The notes under the pieces: model-generated
Database searches by the model: none
What the model was told of the DNA's origin: nothing
The model's input: the letters and a program-made list of their open reading frames with translations, nothing else
In this document: positions 42,485 through 54,869 of the stretch, piece after piece
Layout: each line of letters begins with the position of its first letter
Numbering within the stretch: position 1 is the stretch's first letter
Made by a program: the position numbers and the translations under genes
Assembly: GCF_015706575.1 (NCBI RefSeq)
Contig: NW_024037064.1
Location: 14,485,606-14,549,605, forward strand
Direction: 5' to 3'
Origin: Patiria miniata
Lineage: Eukaryota > Echinodermata > Asteroidea > Valvatida > Asterinidae
Length of the DNA: 64,000 bases

Positions 42485-44855
42485 AACATGAGCTGTTGCC
42501 AACTGGTTTGGAACTGTGAAGTCGTTTTGAATTGGTCTGTAGTTGGCATCAAAGTGTCGTTAGCGGGTTGAAATGGTCTTAAACAGGTGGGCTGAGATCT
42601 GTGGGTTGCTTCAAGGGCGAATACATGTAGTTTGTTGAATATATCCAGATACATATTTTGTAATTGATAATAAAGAGTGATTATCCGAAAACAAGTATTA
42701 CAAATGAGACAAAGGGGAGCCGCATAATGTTTTGGCAAATACTGTACGTTGTATCTATTTGACACTATTTACAAAATGTGTATAATCATAATCAATGCAA
42801 TATTATAATTGGCTTTTCAAATAAATAGATGCAGAAGTCTTGAACCATGAAAAACTATCAAGATGGTGGGGGAAGTTATTTTACACTTGATTTTTACAAG
42901 ATTTTTTTGATGGCTTGATAATTTTCCACAATCCAACTTACATGTAAATTTGAATGTTGAGGATAAAAGAGGGAAGGTTTTGGTTTGAGTTGAATGCCTC
43001 TCGTTTCATAATTAGGCCACAATCCACGCTAAAACAGTAAAGCTAGCCTATTCGTTTAAATGATGAAACTCGTTTCAATACCTCGGTGAGTAAATTTACA
43101 GGAAACTTCAATGGCTTGATAAATCCAGGGCAATTAACATTCAGTCTCAGATTATCATCATATTGACAAAAATGGAGAAATGTACAGACCTGGGGAAACA
43201 GGTCCTGCAAGCACAGAACTTTCATGTACTGGTCGAGTTTTATCGAATCAAAGATGAAAAACATCAAAGCTGTAACAATGAAGCCTTGCAGAAATAACGT
43301 CACTGTTTTTGATATCCAGTTTGCGTGCTTCAAATGGTTATAACAATTACACTCCGAGTCACTTAATTTGCTGCAGATTGTTCCTATATATACGTGCTTC
43401 TCCAGTGTCTCCTGAGCCTTTTCCCGTCACTGTCGCACCCGTCTCTGTTGCAAAACTCCTCTCCTCACGTATCGATTGACTGTTCCATTGTGTCCATGGC
43501 TCCCTGACATTGAGAACAAACCGAAAACAAATTAAAAAGTAAGAAAAGCAAACCCTCCAAAAAACCCTCAAGAACAAAGATGGTCTGGGCTGAATAGAAC
43601 AGCTCTAGTTGTACTTTCAGAAACCACCAATTTGTCAGGATTTTGCTTTTAATATGTTCAGTCTTAACATTATTAAAAGTAACCTGATTAACTTCTGCAA
43701 TGCCGAAGAAATTGTGATCCGCAATTAATTTGTATCCTAATACCACCAATATTTTATTTACTTTGCTTTATGCAATACTTTCCTGATCCCTGAAATTATT
43801 AAAGGTGTGCTGTTTCTTGCATTTTATGGGAATACGACAGAATTAACCAGGAGTCCAAACTCATATATTCCTCATTGTGATTGCTTCGAGTATTATGTAG
43901 GACTAGTCCTGCTAGTAAATGTACGAAATGTATAATACTTGGATATGACTATGAGCTTAATTTTCTCACCAGCATGGCCAGCTGATCACAAACAAAGCTT
44001 AAGCATGTTAAGCAAGTAATGATATCAAACATAAAAGGTAGTACAAATGTGACAGAATCTAGTGTACAACGGATACGAATAAAAAAAGCTTGGTATTTGA
44101 AACATTCAGTTCAAACTTACCAGTAAGGCCTACAACAAACTGTAGGTTTGAAAGATCAGGGCTCCAGAAACGAAAGGTTAATTCTGTCCAAACTATCTCC
44201 CATTCGGCAAAGACCATGGTGCTGCAGGAATATTAACTCTGACTAATAAGCTGTATGTTTACAGACATGTGTGATGCTTTTGGACGCGGATTAGGAACTG
44301 AATACAATACAGGTCATCAGTGTTTTTTTGAGAAAACGATGTTCATTTGTGCCTGCTCCGTCTTTAACTATTTTGAATGAGTAGTAGAACTGAACTGCAT
44401 GCAGGCTAGCGCAATGTGGCCTAACGGTTTTTCTGGTTGAGGCAAGGTCATATTTACATGTACAGTATATGCTGTGTGCTGACCACTAGCTCAGTACATG
44501 TGTCAAAGGGCATGAAGTGACCTTGCGCAAGACTGGACAGTGTAAGTCATATACATGTACAGTATATGTTGTGTGGAATGTACATGTACAATGCATTCCC
44601 ATACAGTATATCGCTGCACGGGTGGGGGGGGGGGGGGGAGAGTCCATCATATTATTGAACCGCAACCGCGACAAACATGATGTGCAGTCTTGAATCATGT
44701 TGGCTGGTTTTCTACTTAAAATCTTAAGTCAATTTCCCATGAAAATTCTTCTCTTCAGTTCTCAATTATAAGCTCCATGCAAAAACTGAAAAACAATTCA
44801 TGATCAACCATCTACAAAGCAAAAAAATATATATAACATGAGCAATTGGCAAATA
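42485..44855. other. No gene recognised
   Basis: Mostly AT-rich unique-looking DNA. It contains a segment (43360-43570, minus) related to 52380-52610, ACATGTAC-rich words near 44455-44595 and a G homopolymer at 44621-44637. Short frames show no recognisable domains. Confidence 0.5.
43360..43570 (-). repeat. Segment homologous to 52380-52610
   Basis: On the minus strand TTTTTAATTTGTTTTCGGTT, TTGTTCTCAATG, then a variable part and finally AACAATCTGCAGCAA parallel the plus-strand order at 52410-52590. Both have a pyrimidine tract and CAG-like acceptor before the conserved part, as an exon might. Confidence 0.55.
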
Positions 44856-44860
44856 GTATA

Positions 44861-45022
44861 CAAATATTGAGTGGCTCAGCGTGGAATGGGAGGAATATTA
44901 TCGCAAGGTAAAATCTTGACTTTTCCATTTCACGAGGCGAAGCCGAGTGAACTGGAAAAGTCCAGATTTTACCGAGCGATAATATTCCTCCCATTTCACA
45001 ATTTAAAGCCACTCAATATTTG
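44861..45022. mobile_element. Foldback MITE of 162 bp
   Basis: Nearly the whole element pairs with itself: CAAATATTGAGTGGCT at the left mirrors AGCCACTCAATATTTG at the right, then AATGGGAGGAATATTATCGC mirrors GCGATAATATTCCTCCCATT, and GACTTTTCCA mirrors TGGAAAAGTC. A transcript would form a hairpin of about 75 base pairs. Confidence 0.85.
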
Positions 45023-45030
45023 TTTTATTT

Positions 45031-45381
45031 AACTGACAAATAGATCCTTGTCATTTGATATAGGCCTGTTTGAATTTTTTTTCAATACAAAACTGGAGGA
45101 AAATGTATTTCTCTCTTCCAAACCACCCAAATCACGAAATGTTTGAACCCAACGCTGTAGCGCCCTCTCTTTGGAACAATACGCGCTACGCGCAACGCTG
45201 AACGCGCACACCAGCATGCATCTGCACACAAATACCGCGTCATGATCCTAACTGTTGAATAGTATTTCCCATTCCCCATGGGCGGATAGTACTTTTTGAG
45301 CCGCGGCATGAATGGGAGCAATAACGAATGCCACGTGATGTGTGTTCCACCAATCAAATGACAAGGATCTGTATGTCGGTT
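45031..45381. mobile_element. MITE of about 350 bp with 29-bp inverted ends
   Basis: AACTGACAAATAGATCCTTG (continuing TCATTTGAT) is mirrored at 45353-45381 with three mismatches. It directly abuts the foldback element, and near its right end GAATGGGAGCAATAACGAATG resembles the foldback arm, so the two may be parts of one family. Confidence 0.75.
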
Positions 45382-45455
45382 ATATAATGCTTCCTGTTGA
45401 CCACAAAAGAAACAATTTACAGCTGGTAATAACTTTTTCCATTTATATGGTTCCA

Positions 45456-46012
45456 TCAACTGGTTTCAATTGTGCATGGTCCGGGCCCTATAGCTGTTGG
45501 TTTTAAATTTCCTGTTGACACTGGTTTCTGCAACTGGTACGTTTCTTCAACTGGTTTCAACTGGTCCAGAACATGTTGACACTTGGATACCACTTCCAGT
45601 TTGGTTGCTAATTCAACTGGTTTCAACTGGTTCCTATTGACACCACACGGATTGCCAGTTGATAACTGGTTTCTTAACACTGGTTTCAACTGGTTCCAGT
45701 TAATTGATATGGCACAACAAGAATTGCCATGGTTTCTTCTACAGGTTTCACCGGGCTGTTGGCACAACAAGAATTGCCAGTTGATAAACTCTTTTTTCAA
45801 CTGGTTTCAACTGGTTCCTGTTGGCACAACAAGAATTGCCAGTTGGTAACTGGTAAGTTCAACTGGTTTCAACTGGTTTCTGTTGAATCCAGTTGAGCTA
45901 CCAGTTGAAACCAGTTGAATCGAACAGGTACCAGTTGGACACCAGTTAATCCCAGTTGAAACCAGTTAAAACCAGTTGAAATTGTAACTGGTTTCAACTG
46001 GAATTTTCAACT
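45456..46012. repeat. AACTGGTTTC minisatellite, block 2
   Basis: Same words as block 1. A higher-order unit of about 60-65 bases includes GGCACAACAAGAATTGCCAG (45713, 45762 and 45825). Near its right end the repeat switches to the opposite orientation (CCAGTTGAAACC), so the block is partly palindromic. The frames here are repeat artefacts. Confidence 0.85.
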
Positions 46013-48771
46013 GGGCTGGCTACGTCATGTATTGGCCACGAGAATTACACGTGTTATTGCGAGAGTTTGGCAGCTTTTTTTTTCATGAACTATACGTTGC
46101 AAATGAAGTAGCGGGTCTCCAAGATGGCGTGATAAGTCGAAAGCGAACGTTTTTCTGAATCGAATGATACAAAATATGTCAAGATTCAGTAAGTTTTTGG
46201 CGGAATTTTGTTCACTCGAAGTTGGGGTGTGATTTTGAGGATTATTTTTGTTGTGTTTTTAGTTCCTGCACCCTGACTGGACTAGGTAAAATTGACGAAA
46301 ATGATCACCACACATCGATTAAGAAAGCAATGAGCTTTCGTCTGATATGTATTTTAGCTTGTGGTGACATGTTTGTAGTTTTTTTCTGCGACACTTTTCG
46401 TGCGCGAGATTTGAAGTTTTTGGGCCATTTCTTTCGGCTGGTACATGCGGAGCGTGTAGAGTATGAATCATCGTGCACACGAGCACATGTAATTTTTAGG
46501 GATTTGGGGGGTGGCTGATCTAGTCAATTCGTCATGCATGTTAAATTCTTTTATGTACATTTTGCTCATTTTTTTCACAATTTAGGCCTATACAAATTTG
46601 TTTATTGACAATTTTTCATTTCATTACAAGATGGGATCATACAAGATGGGATCAAAATCCATTTCTATCAACTTCTATCTAGATAGTTGTTTTTAAATAA
46701 TTTACAAATAATGTAAGTTTAATGCTACCAAAACGGTTTTTGTTCAGTTAATTTTGGAAAATCCCCTGAAAAAACTATACAACATACGGTGCATTTGGGC
46801 TACACACTAATTTGCTTTTGGTCATACAAAAAAAAGTTGTGAAGAAAATCCTTTCGATAAAATTAAAATCCTCATATTTTTTCGTTCACTACCAATACAG
46901 GAACCTGTTCCTGCCAGTTCATTGCCTCAGTCCTTAGTTGTCGTTGACAGTTTCATCGCTTCCAACACAGGAACCGTCACGTTCACTTCAGTGCCATGGT
47001 CCTCATTTCATGTCGTTGACATTGACAATTTATCATCTCTCACACAAGAATGTTTTCTGAGACTCAGATTCATGCAGTATTAAGTTCCTGTGTGCAGATT
47101 TGATGATTTTTGTACTTCAGTGTTAAGGCCGGTTCATATACTTGAAGCGAATGGAAAGCGACATTGACATCATGAAACCTTCGCTTCAAATTTGCCGGAA
47201 TTGAAACATGCTCAACTTTTGTGAAATTGCAGTGCCGTGACGTCAACAATTTGAATTTGCATTTGCAGAGTATGATCCGGCTTTTATATGTACTGCGTTG
47301 TGCAAACAACATCATCACTATTTGTCGTTGCCATGTTAAACACGGTTATTTAAAGTCATGCCACAGATACCATGCAAAAGACAGCAACCAAAGATTATCT
47401 AAAATTTACTACATGTAAACATTGCTTCATGTACATAATCGTGATTAGTGACACTATGCTAGAACTGTGGTTATTGTTATCATCTTCACTTCACTGTTAA
47501 TTGTTTAAATTGAACCCGTTCCTACCAGATTTTAGCAGTTTTTAGATTGTAGGAGAGTTGATGATATTTTTGCCATTTATTTTTGTTGACGTTATTTCTT
47601 ATCCAAAGACAGATGTTATCAGACATGTATGCCAAAACTCATTTAAAAAAAATGTTTTCCCTTCTTTATGCAAGTTGATCTTTTTTCTGGCTGGAAACAT
47701 GGGTATTATTAACACATGTATTTGCAATTTGTGATGTGAGATGTCATGAAAAGAAGTTATCTGAGTTTTCCATGAGTGTTTCAAAGCAAGTATGTGATGG
47801 TGTAACAATATTATACAAAACTGATCAAGTATGTTAACGCGTGCAAGTACATGTACATGTAAGTTTATTTATTTTTATTTTGTTTATTACAAAAATCTTT
47901 GGACAATGATTAAAAATCTATTTCAAAAATAAAAGTAAATTGTCCTGGTCAAGACAAACGTTTGTAGAAACTGTCATCAAAGATGAGTCAGCCCAATTAA
48001 AAATTAAAATTTAGAATTAAAAAAAAAAATACAACAGGCATTTTATATGAAAATATACAGTTCTTATATAAAACAATTCATAACATAAAGTTTAAAGGAT
48101 TTTTATAAGTTGTGTTTTGAAAATTGTCGTCAATAAATACAGAAAACAAATATCCTTAAATAACTTCAACTATGTCACATGTACATTTTTTATATTTTGG
48201 ATTTTTTATTTGCTAAAGGGGATACAATTTTGAAGAAAAAAACATCTAAAAGTGTTAACTTACATTGGCCCTGGAACATTTAACTTAACAGATGAATAAT
48301 TTCCGAAGGGTTCTACAGCGACAACAAAATAGTTCAAAACCTACCATAAGTCCCTGCACAAAATTCCACCTGCGTATTGTAACATGGATACATGAACTAC
48401 ACGTTATTATGAAATCTTTCTTGATGACGTCATTTTTGGCCAATGAGGGCACGGGAAAACGACGCACTATCATGGCGGGATGTTTCACGTAAAATGAAAA
48501 CGCACGTAAAATGAACAGCTTTTCAGTGCGTTGCGGACTTTGCCGCTCTTTCATCGTCCAGTCATCTTGACAGTATAGTGACAGAAGATGAATGTACTCT
48601 GCAGTAGAGTGGTGAATGAATGAACCCACTTGGAAAACACAACACTACTAATAGCGTTCTGGCGGATTGGCTGAAGCATGCCAAGTAGCCAATCACGCGA
48701 CACGGGCGTGCCCGTCGCAAGGTTGGGTGCACCTGCATCCATTTTGGACGCGGGGGACGAGGGGAAAAATG
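46013..48771. other. No gene recognised
   Basis: AT-rich, apparently unique DNA. Possible regulatory words only: AAGATGGCG near 46121 and a perfect CRE-like TGACGTCA at 48424-48431. The short frames (for example 46222-46518 plus and 48285-48629 minus) lack recognisable domains or homopolymer-free protein-like composition. Confidence 0.5.
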
Positions 48772-48774
48772 TCA

Positions 48775-49300
48775 ATCGTCATCGTCAATCAAAGTAGTGC
48801 AATCACGATAAATCGGTAAGACGTCATTTTCATCTAACGCTTGATCAAACGATGTTTTATCTTTGCAGTGAAATAACGCTAACCAAGCTGTATTCTCTCT
48901 ATAATCGTTTAAAACGTTGTTGTGCTTTTGGGTTAGTAACCAACAGCTGTGATTGACGTGTCTTCCGCTAAACGCCATTTTGCTAAGTGCGCTCGTCTTT
49001 TTACGATATTTAATCTCTTGATCCGAAGAGCAATCGTCCACGATAAACAGCGTAGCAACACCTTCGAGTACTTTCCTGTAAAAATCGATCACTTCGTTGA
49101 GCGTCATCTTGTACAATTCCGGATCGCAGATACATACCTCGGGATCTGCTTGAATCCACTTTCTTTAAATATGGTAGGGCAAATGATGACTATAACTTAA
49201 AATGTATTTTTATAGTCTAACAGATCAAAAATCCATTTGGTTTTACCCGAATTTGTTTTGCCGACGATAAAAGCACAATGCGGCTGTGTCATTTTAACTT
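48775..49300 (-). pseudogene. Polinton packaging ATPase region (fossil)
   Basis: A P-loop of the type GKTNSGKT is visible near 49240-49265 on the minus strand, and downstream text includes VLEGVATLFIVDDCSSD (Walker B-like) and LTQKHNNVL. This is the FtsK/HerA-type ATPase group that packages DNA in Polintons and related viruses. The part is broken. Confidence 0.75.
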
Positions 49301-51328
49301 AACAGAGATTTATAATTCCCGTCTTCCAAGTTCAATTGAGCATGATTAAAAATACGTACATCGTAAGGCCACCTTGGCTTTCGGGTTCTCTGTTAAATTA
49401 AATGTTGATGCCTCCTCCGTCTTCAAGTTTCCTACCGGATCCGTGAGCGGAATTGTCGTCGTTACTTCTAAAATCAAGCCATAGACTTGTACTTGTCTTT
49501 TAGGTAGTCTCCAAGGTCAAATTTAAGTCTTTAGCTACTCTGCGCCCGCTTTCGGTATCGCTGTCTCCAAAGAACTTGCCAATTTCGTTCCAGTGTTGAT
49601 ACTGAAACATGCCTTGACTGTTGAGTTGATTGGGTTTACCTTATAAGGGTCACTGATGTTTTGGTTATTTTTGGAATGTAAAATCGCTGTGGTTTTTTGA
49701 CCGCGGGATCTTTAAACAAAAACAAAATACCCTTGAGACTCCTGATGGGTTGATCGACGCTGACGTTCCAAAGCGTGTCCGATTTGTTGACGGATCTTAC
49801 TTCTAGCGAGTGGATTTTATCAAACAGGTATTGCATTAAACCCCGGTGTTTATTTCTGACGGTGATAGCTAGGTCTGTGTTGGTCACCACTTCGTATTCG
49901 AGAGTCAAGTCTGAGATCAAATACATCGCCGACGTATCTGTACTGTTGACGACTTTTTGTGATCGTTAAACTTTATCTCGTTGTTTTAAAGGTTATTTAT
50001 AGGTTGTTTCTAACCGCTGGGGTAAAAAGGGTGATGTGAAGTCAGTATGTCAATGTCCAGGGGAATACAATATCTGTTACCATAGGCATCCGCCATAGCT
50101 TTATCTTTACCATTGTTGGCGCCCGCGTCAGCATCCCCAGCCCCCGGTCTTAGTTTAGGCACGTTTTCTTCTTCTATGCCCGAGTGCGCCTTATTTCGAG
50201 TCGTCGAGCTGTTGAGTCAATTGTCCTTAAAGTTGTGAAACACGTCGGCGTGACGATAACTCTCGATTTTGCTACCTTGAAGTCTGACGCTGATTTCGCT
50301 GACTAAATTTCTAGCTAAATTGCCAAAAATGGTTTTGTTGTCGTAGTTTCCACCTTCGAGTTCTAAAGAGAAAGCTATCCCAGCCAGCAAGCCCAAGTGG
50401 GCCCCATGTGGGTTATGGTTGGGTTTGATGGGCTTGGTATAGTTGGGCGCGGTGGGCTGTATATTGAATGGGCAAACAGTATGGGCTTTCCCATGTGGGA
50501 TAACGGTGGGTTTTCAGTGGGCTGGGCTTTCAATGGGCAAGGTATATGGGTCCAATGTGGGGATTTGGTGGGCTATGTGGGTTGCCTATGTAGTGGGGTT
50601 TGATAGGGCTTGCCCCAGTGGGCCCTGTGTGGGGTATAGTTGGGTGCAGTAGGTTGTATATTAGTGGGCTAAAAGTGGGCTGGCCATGTGTGGGATGAGG
50701 GTTGGTTTTCATTAGGCTGGGAATTAAACGGGCAAGATATATGGGTCCAATGTGGGAAATTGGTGGGCTACTTGGGCTGTCTATATGTACTGGGTTTGAT
50801 AGGGCATGACCAAGTGGGCCCTGTGTGGGGTATATTCTGGGCGCGGTGGGCTGTACTACACATTGACACTTTTCCACCACACACTCACATTCGTGCCCTT
50901 TCAGTGACTCCCGACACATGGTATTTTGAGCTGGGGTCACACGACACTCTTGACCTTGCATACCACAGAAAACCGTTACTGCAGTACTGGCTGGTACATT
51001 TGAATTGAGCTGGAGACGGAGAATGTATGAGCACATCGTTCTTGCAAGAAAACAGTAGTTATTCATATAAAGTCACAGTACCAAGCTATGTCAAAATGTA
51101 TCTCAAATCGGCATGAAGTCTATTCCTGTGCAAGTCTTTTGCTGAATCCCGCAGCCTCATTGTTTGGCATAAAATAACTGACGGAATGCATGTCATGTAT
51201 CATGGCTACTCAATCCTGCTGTTTGTTGATTGTACCCGGTAAGTTTGTATTGACTTGTGTTTTCAAATATATCTTAGATTTCTTATGGACATGTGTCCAT
51301 GATTTCTTCGTTCATGCTGTGTACATTT

Positions 51329-51982
51329 CGTCACCGACACCACGAAGTAACACCCATCTACATACCAGTAAAAACTAGCAATCGGAGAAAACGGCAACTA
51401 AAGTTGAACGCCTTCTAAAACAACACGTTGCGTCAAAACGACAGAGTATTTTCAGTTGGGTTTCTCGTTGTGGACACTTGATGAATTGAATTTATTAAAT
51501 CTGCTGTTTTTTACTCGTTTGTGTATTAAATAAACAAGAAATAAGAGAAAAAAGATGAGTGTTAGTTCGTGAAACCGAAAAAGCTGCGAAACTGTAAATT
51601 TTCGTTTTCACGAAGTAACACTCTTCAATGTATTTAACACGAGGAAAGTGCAACTTCAGGTCAGCGCGCGCGCGCTCATACAACTTGTTACAAGAAGAGT
51701 GTTACTTCGTGAAAACGTTTTTGTTCACTTATGAGCAGAGTGCGCGCCATGCATTGCAATGGAAAATGGAACTTGAGGGTTACTTCGTGAAAACGAAAAT
51801 TGTCACTTTTGCGCAAAAGTTGCCATGGATACTTAGCGTAATTATAAAAGTAAAGCTCTTGAAGCTTTGAAACTTCGTGCAATGGTAGGCCTTGATGAAT
51901 AATGTTTAAAAATCCAAAAAACTGAAAATCGAAAAAAATATGCTTTAACACGGTAGAGTGTTACTTCGTGGTGTCGGTGACG
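51329..51982. mobile_element. 654-bp MITE with perfect 25-bp inverted ends
   Basis: CGTCACCGACACCACGAAGT (continuing AACAC) is perfectly mirrored at 51958-51982. ATTT flanks both ends as a possible 4-bp target duplication. Inside, GTTACTTCGTGAAAACG-type words recur in both orientations at least five times (about 51565, 51605, 51700 and 51780), forming many possible hairpins. A related copy lies at 18161-18580. Confidence 0.85.
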
Positions 51983-52379
51983 ATTTGTACCAGGACCTTT
52001 CGACTTTATTACGTCAATTTTTACAATATGTTTTTTATTTTTGATATGAGATAAGACTCTTTGCGACTGTTGACTCCGTCTATCACCCGTTATCTTTTTA
52101 AACATGGGGCTATTAACAAAGCTCCATTGCATGCATGATTCAACAGACAACACATACTTTTTTGATCGTTTTAAGGGATCAGAGAATTATCAGAAAAAAA
52201 TACAAGGAAATGGAACATTGAAAGTGTACATGCAAATCACAACTTTTTATCGTTGCTATGAACGTCTTGTAAACGTTATATGGAAAATGTTACGAAAGAA
52301 AACATTGAAAGCTGAAAAGCTGGTTCTTGAAGGACATCATACAACCGTCCTGCACTTTTTCCAGACCGTCTTTGTTTTG

Positions 52380-52873
52380 CTCTTGCTTTTATTTTGTTTA
52401 GTTTTTCTTTCTTTTTAATTTTGTTTATGTTTGTTCTCAATGCCAAGGAACCTGTATGGAGAACAGACCAAGCGAGAGATCCAAGTGGCTGGTTGGGGTC
52501 CTGAGAACAGAGACAGACGTGACAGAGATGGAAAATTGCTCAGGGAGCCAATTAAGAGGAGGGTGCTAAGAAACAATCTGCAGCAAGTTAGTAACTGCAC
52601 TGAACAAGACGTTAGCTGTTCCATGTGGTTCTAGGATGCGTCTTCTCTGTTCATGTTCAAGTATTTCATGTGTGGAAATTTATTCAGATTTTACAGATTA
52701 TCTTCATGTCAGTTAATTCCAAGGGACGTATAGTTTTTGTATGCATGACTGTGCTACACAGGCGGTTTGGATTAGTACAACCGATGGCATGTCTTTGTAT
52801 ATTTATAAGTACAATTGACATCCCCGGCACATATTCAATTAATGATAAACTTTGGAGAGTACGAAATTACTAG
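52380..52873 (+). other. Plus-strand segment with possible exon, related to 43360-43570
   Basis: After a T-rich tract the frame reads RNLYGEQTKREIQVAGWGPE and ends near RNNLQQVSNC. The RNNLQQ end is shared with the 43-kb copy, although the middle differs. I do not recognise the protein. It may be cargo of the surrounding transposon or part of its lost coding region. Confidence 0.35.
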
Positions 52874-53129
52874 CAGTGTTTGGTGTGTTTCTAATTGCCA
52901 TGCATCACAAATATTTCAACAGCTATAGGCATTGACGCAATTTTGATTCAAATTCTTCTAGGTTTGAAACACAGAAATTACTCGACTTTCTTGCTGCTCA
53001 GTGTGGAATCAGTATTCTAGAAATAGTCTGACTTTTGTGTCATTACATGATAAAATTTACATATAGCTTGGAGTAACAAAACCTTTTAAAAAAAATTCAA
53101 GAATTGTATAACTTAATTGCCGTCAGTTA

Positions 53130-53505
53130 TGATTATTGTCATTAGACGGAATCCGCCCCCCCCCCTCAACATTTTTCGCGATAGCCTCTAAAAAAGATGT
53201 TCGCGACCCGAGCTGTTATGACTTTTTAGCCTCGAGCTTTGCGCATCTTTTGATACCAAAAACATAAAAATCGGACAACAGGTTGGCACGTAGCGAAAAA
53301 TTTTCCGGCGCACCGAGCAGAATTGCCATTCATACATATGAATAATTAATTAGCCATAATTCCAAAACCCTTTGACCTATAGTCATAAAATTTCTTTGGC
53401 ATGTTGAGGAAGAGTTGCTCTATGCATGTGCTGAGTTTATAATTTTCGTCACTCGATGGCGGAATCGCCCCCCCCCCCCCCCCGGATGAGAGATGGTCAA
53501 AATAA
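53130..53505. repeat. C-rich direct repeat with GGCGGAATCGCCCC words
   Basis: GACGGAATCCGCCCC (53148) and GGCGGAATCGCCCC (53457) each lead into a C homopolymer and lie near inverted AT-rich DNA (CATATGAATAATTAATTAGCC). This looks like another small repeat within the transposon. Family unknown. Confidence 0.45.
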
Positions 53506-54169
53506 CCCGGCCCCTTTAGGGTCAAGTGTAGAAGGCACCCACATAGGACCCACATAAAACCCACCTTCACACGTACATATTGCCCACTTATGACCCAGTC
53601 AAAGTGTAGAAGGGACCCACATAGGACCCCTTTGGGCAGATTTGGGCTAGCCCATTTGGGACCCAAGTGGCTTTAGCGGCCAAAACACTAGTGGGCCCAC
53701 ATGGGCAACCCAAGTGGAAGCCACTCAAGGGCCCACAAAAAGCTTAACAGGGCCCCACATAAATCCAGCAGCAAACCCATTCAGGACCCATATAGGACCC
53801 CGTTGGGCATATTTTGGCTAGCCCATATGGGACCCAAGTGGCCCAATCGGCCGAAACACAAGTTGGCCCATTTGGGCAACCCAATTGGGGCCCACTGAGA
53901 GGCCCATCAAAAGCCCAACTAGGCCCCACTTGGGTTTGCTGGCTGGGTAGTTTACAAGTGCCGTGTACGATCACATCGTCTACACCCAATTGAGAAAATT
54001 TGACCCTCAGCGTTTGCCCCGCCGATATACTTCTAGGATTGTGGGTGATGACCACCTCTTTTCTCTTGCCTTTGATAGATCTGGGTATTTTTAATAGCCT
54101 GCTGGGATCGAGCTTTTTTCCATACACATTCGTTTTATTTATAAAGAGTTTTAAATTCATAGGTATATG

Positions 54170-54450
54170 TATGCCAAGAAGCCAACCAATAGCGTTCCTA
54201 CAGCGATAAACGCGAGTTCTCTTTCTATTTGTTGGTCGCTAGGCTCGTAAAAGTCTTCGAGTTTGGGTTCGCGTTGCAGTCCTACGGGTAGTTCGGTAGA
54301 TTGTCCACTCACTTTGTTGTAGTAACGCAACGCTCGTAGACTTTTAAAGTTGACAATAAAAAGTTTGAACCCGTAAAAGCTAAGGCATTGACGATCGCGC
54401 CTCCTATCATCATAGCAACGCTAGCCATATTATTATAAACGTCTTTTATA
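54170..54450 (-). pseudogene. Small Polinton frame upstream of the capsid gene (fossil)
   Basis: A minus-strand stretch with a Gly/Ala-rich hydrophobic start, IGGAIVNALAFTGSNFLFS, resembles a small protein often encoded near the capsid genes of animal Polintons. The assignment rests on this start alone. The part is broken. Confidence 0.45.
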
Positions 54451-54869
54451 TTAAATAATATGAAAACATTATCTAAACTGTTTTATAGCTCAAGCGGTTT
54501 TTTGGAGAGGTGAAAGCGCTGTCGACCATTTACACTATAAAACCAAAATCGATAAAAAGGTAATCAGAGATTGGCTTAAAATTAATACGAGCAATCTGGC
54601 AAATTTATCTACCTGGTAAATGCAGGGTATCGTAAAAAAAATTAATCGAACGCTAAGCCGAGAAACTGTTTGGTCATCAGTACACTCAAGAAATGTTAAG
54701 TCCCGAGAGTAGAAACACGAGCAATTATCCGGTGTGATCAAGGTAATAAATGACGAAACAACAGGATTAAATAGCTAAAGCACCGTCAAAGGCGGTTTAA
54801 CTACCCCGAGTCCGGCAATCGCCGGCTAACCCAGTTAAAACAACAGAGCAGAATTTACCGCAATACGCT

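Larger units (their letters stand above)
50379..53947. mobile_element. Unclassified DNA transposon with GGGCCC-rich ends, in the Polinton capsid gene
   Basis: Ends CCCAGCCAGCAAGCCCAAGT and (mirrored) CCCAGCCAGCAAACCCAAGT are near-identical inverted repeats, flanked by TA on both sides (50376-50377 and 53948-53949), consistent with a TA target duplication. Each end (50379-50860 and 53510-53947) is built of many variants of GTGGGCCC, CCATATGGG and CCCAAGTGG. The interior holds a MITE (51329-51982), a segment related to 43360-43570 and C-rich repeats. No transposase was recognised, so it is probably non-autonomous. A short relative lies at 15285-15662. Confidence 0.75.
49620..54160 (-). pseudogene. 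Polinton major capsid protein region (fossil), split by a transposon
   Basis: Two recognisable portions lie on either side of the 50379-53947 insertion: an N-terminal part near 53.95-54.16 kb and 50.0-50.37 kb, and a distal part near 49.64-49.93 kb with wording such as SLKGILFLF typical of the double-jelly-roll capsid protein of Polintons. The part is broken. Confidence 0.7.

Noticed and set aside
45456-45849. Frames with repeated NQLKPVE or TGFNWFQL
   Set aside because: They are the two translations of the AACTGGTTTC minisatellite.
48424-48431. TGACGTCA as evidence of a host promoter
   Set aside because: A single 8-base word without a recognisable gene or other promoter marks nearby is not enough.
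50397-51066. Frames with repeated MGPMWV and HIGPIYLA on both strands
   Set aside because: They translate the GGGCCC-rich end of a transposon.
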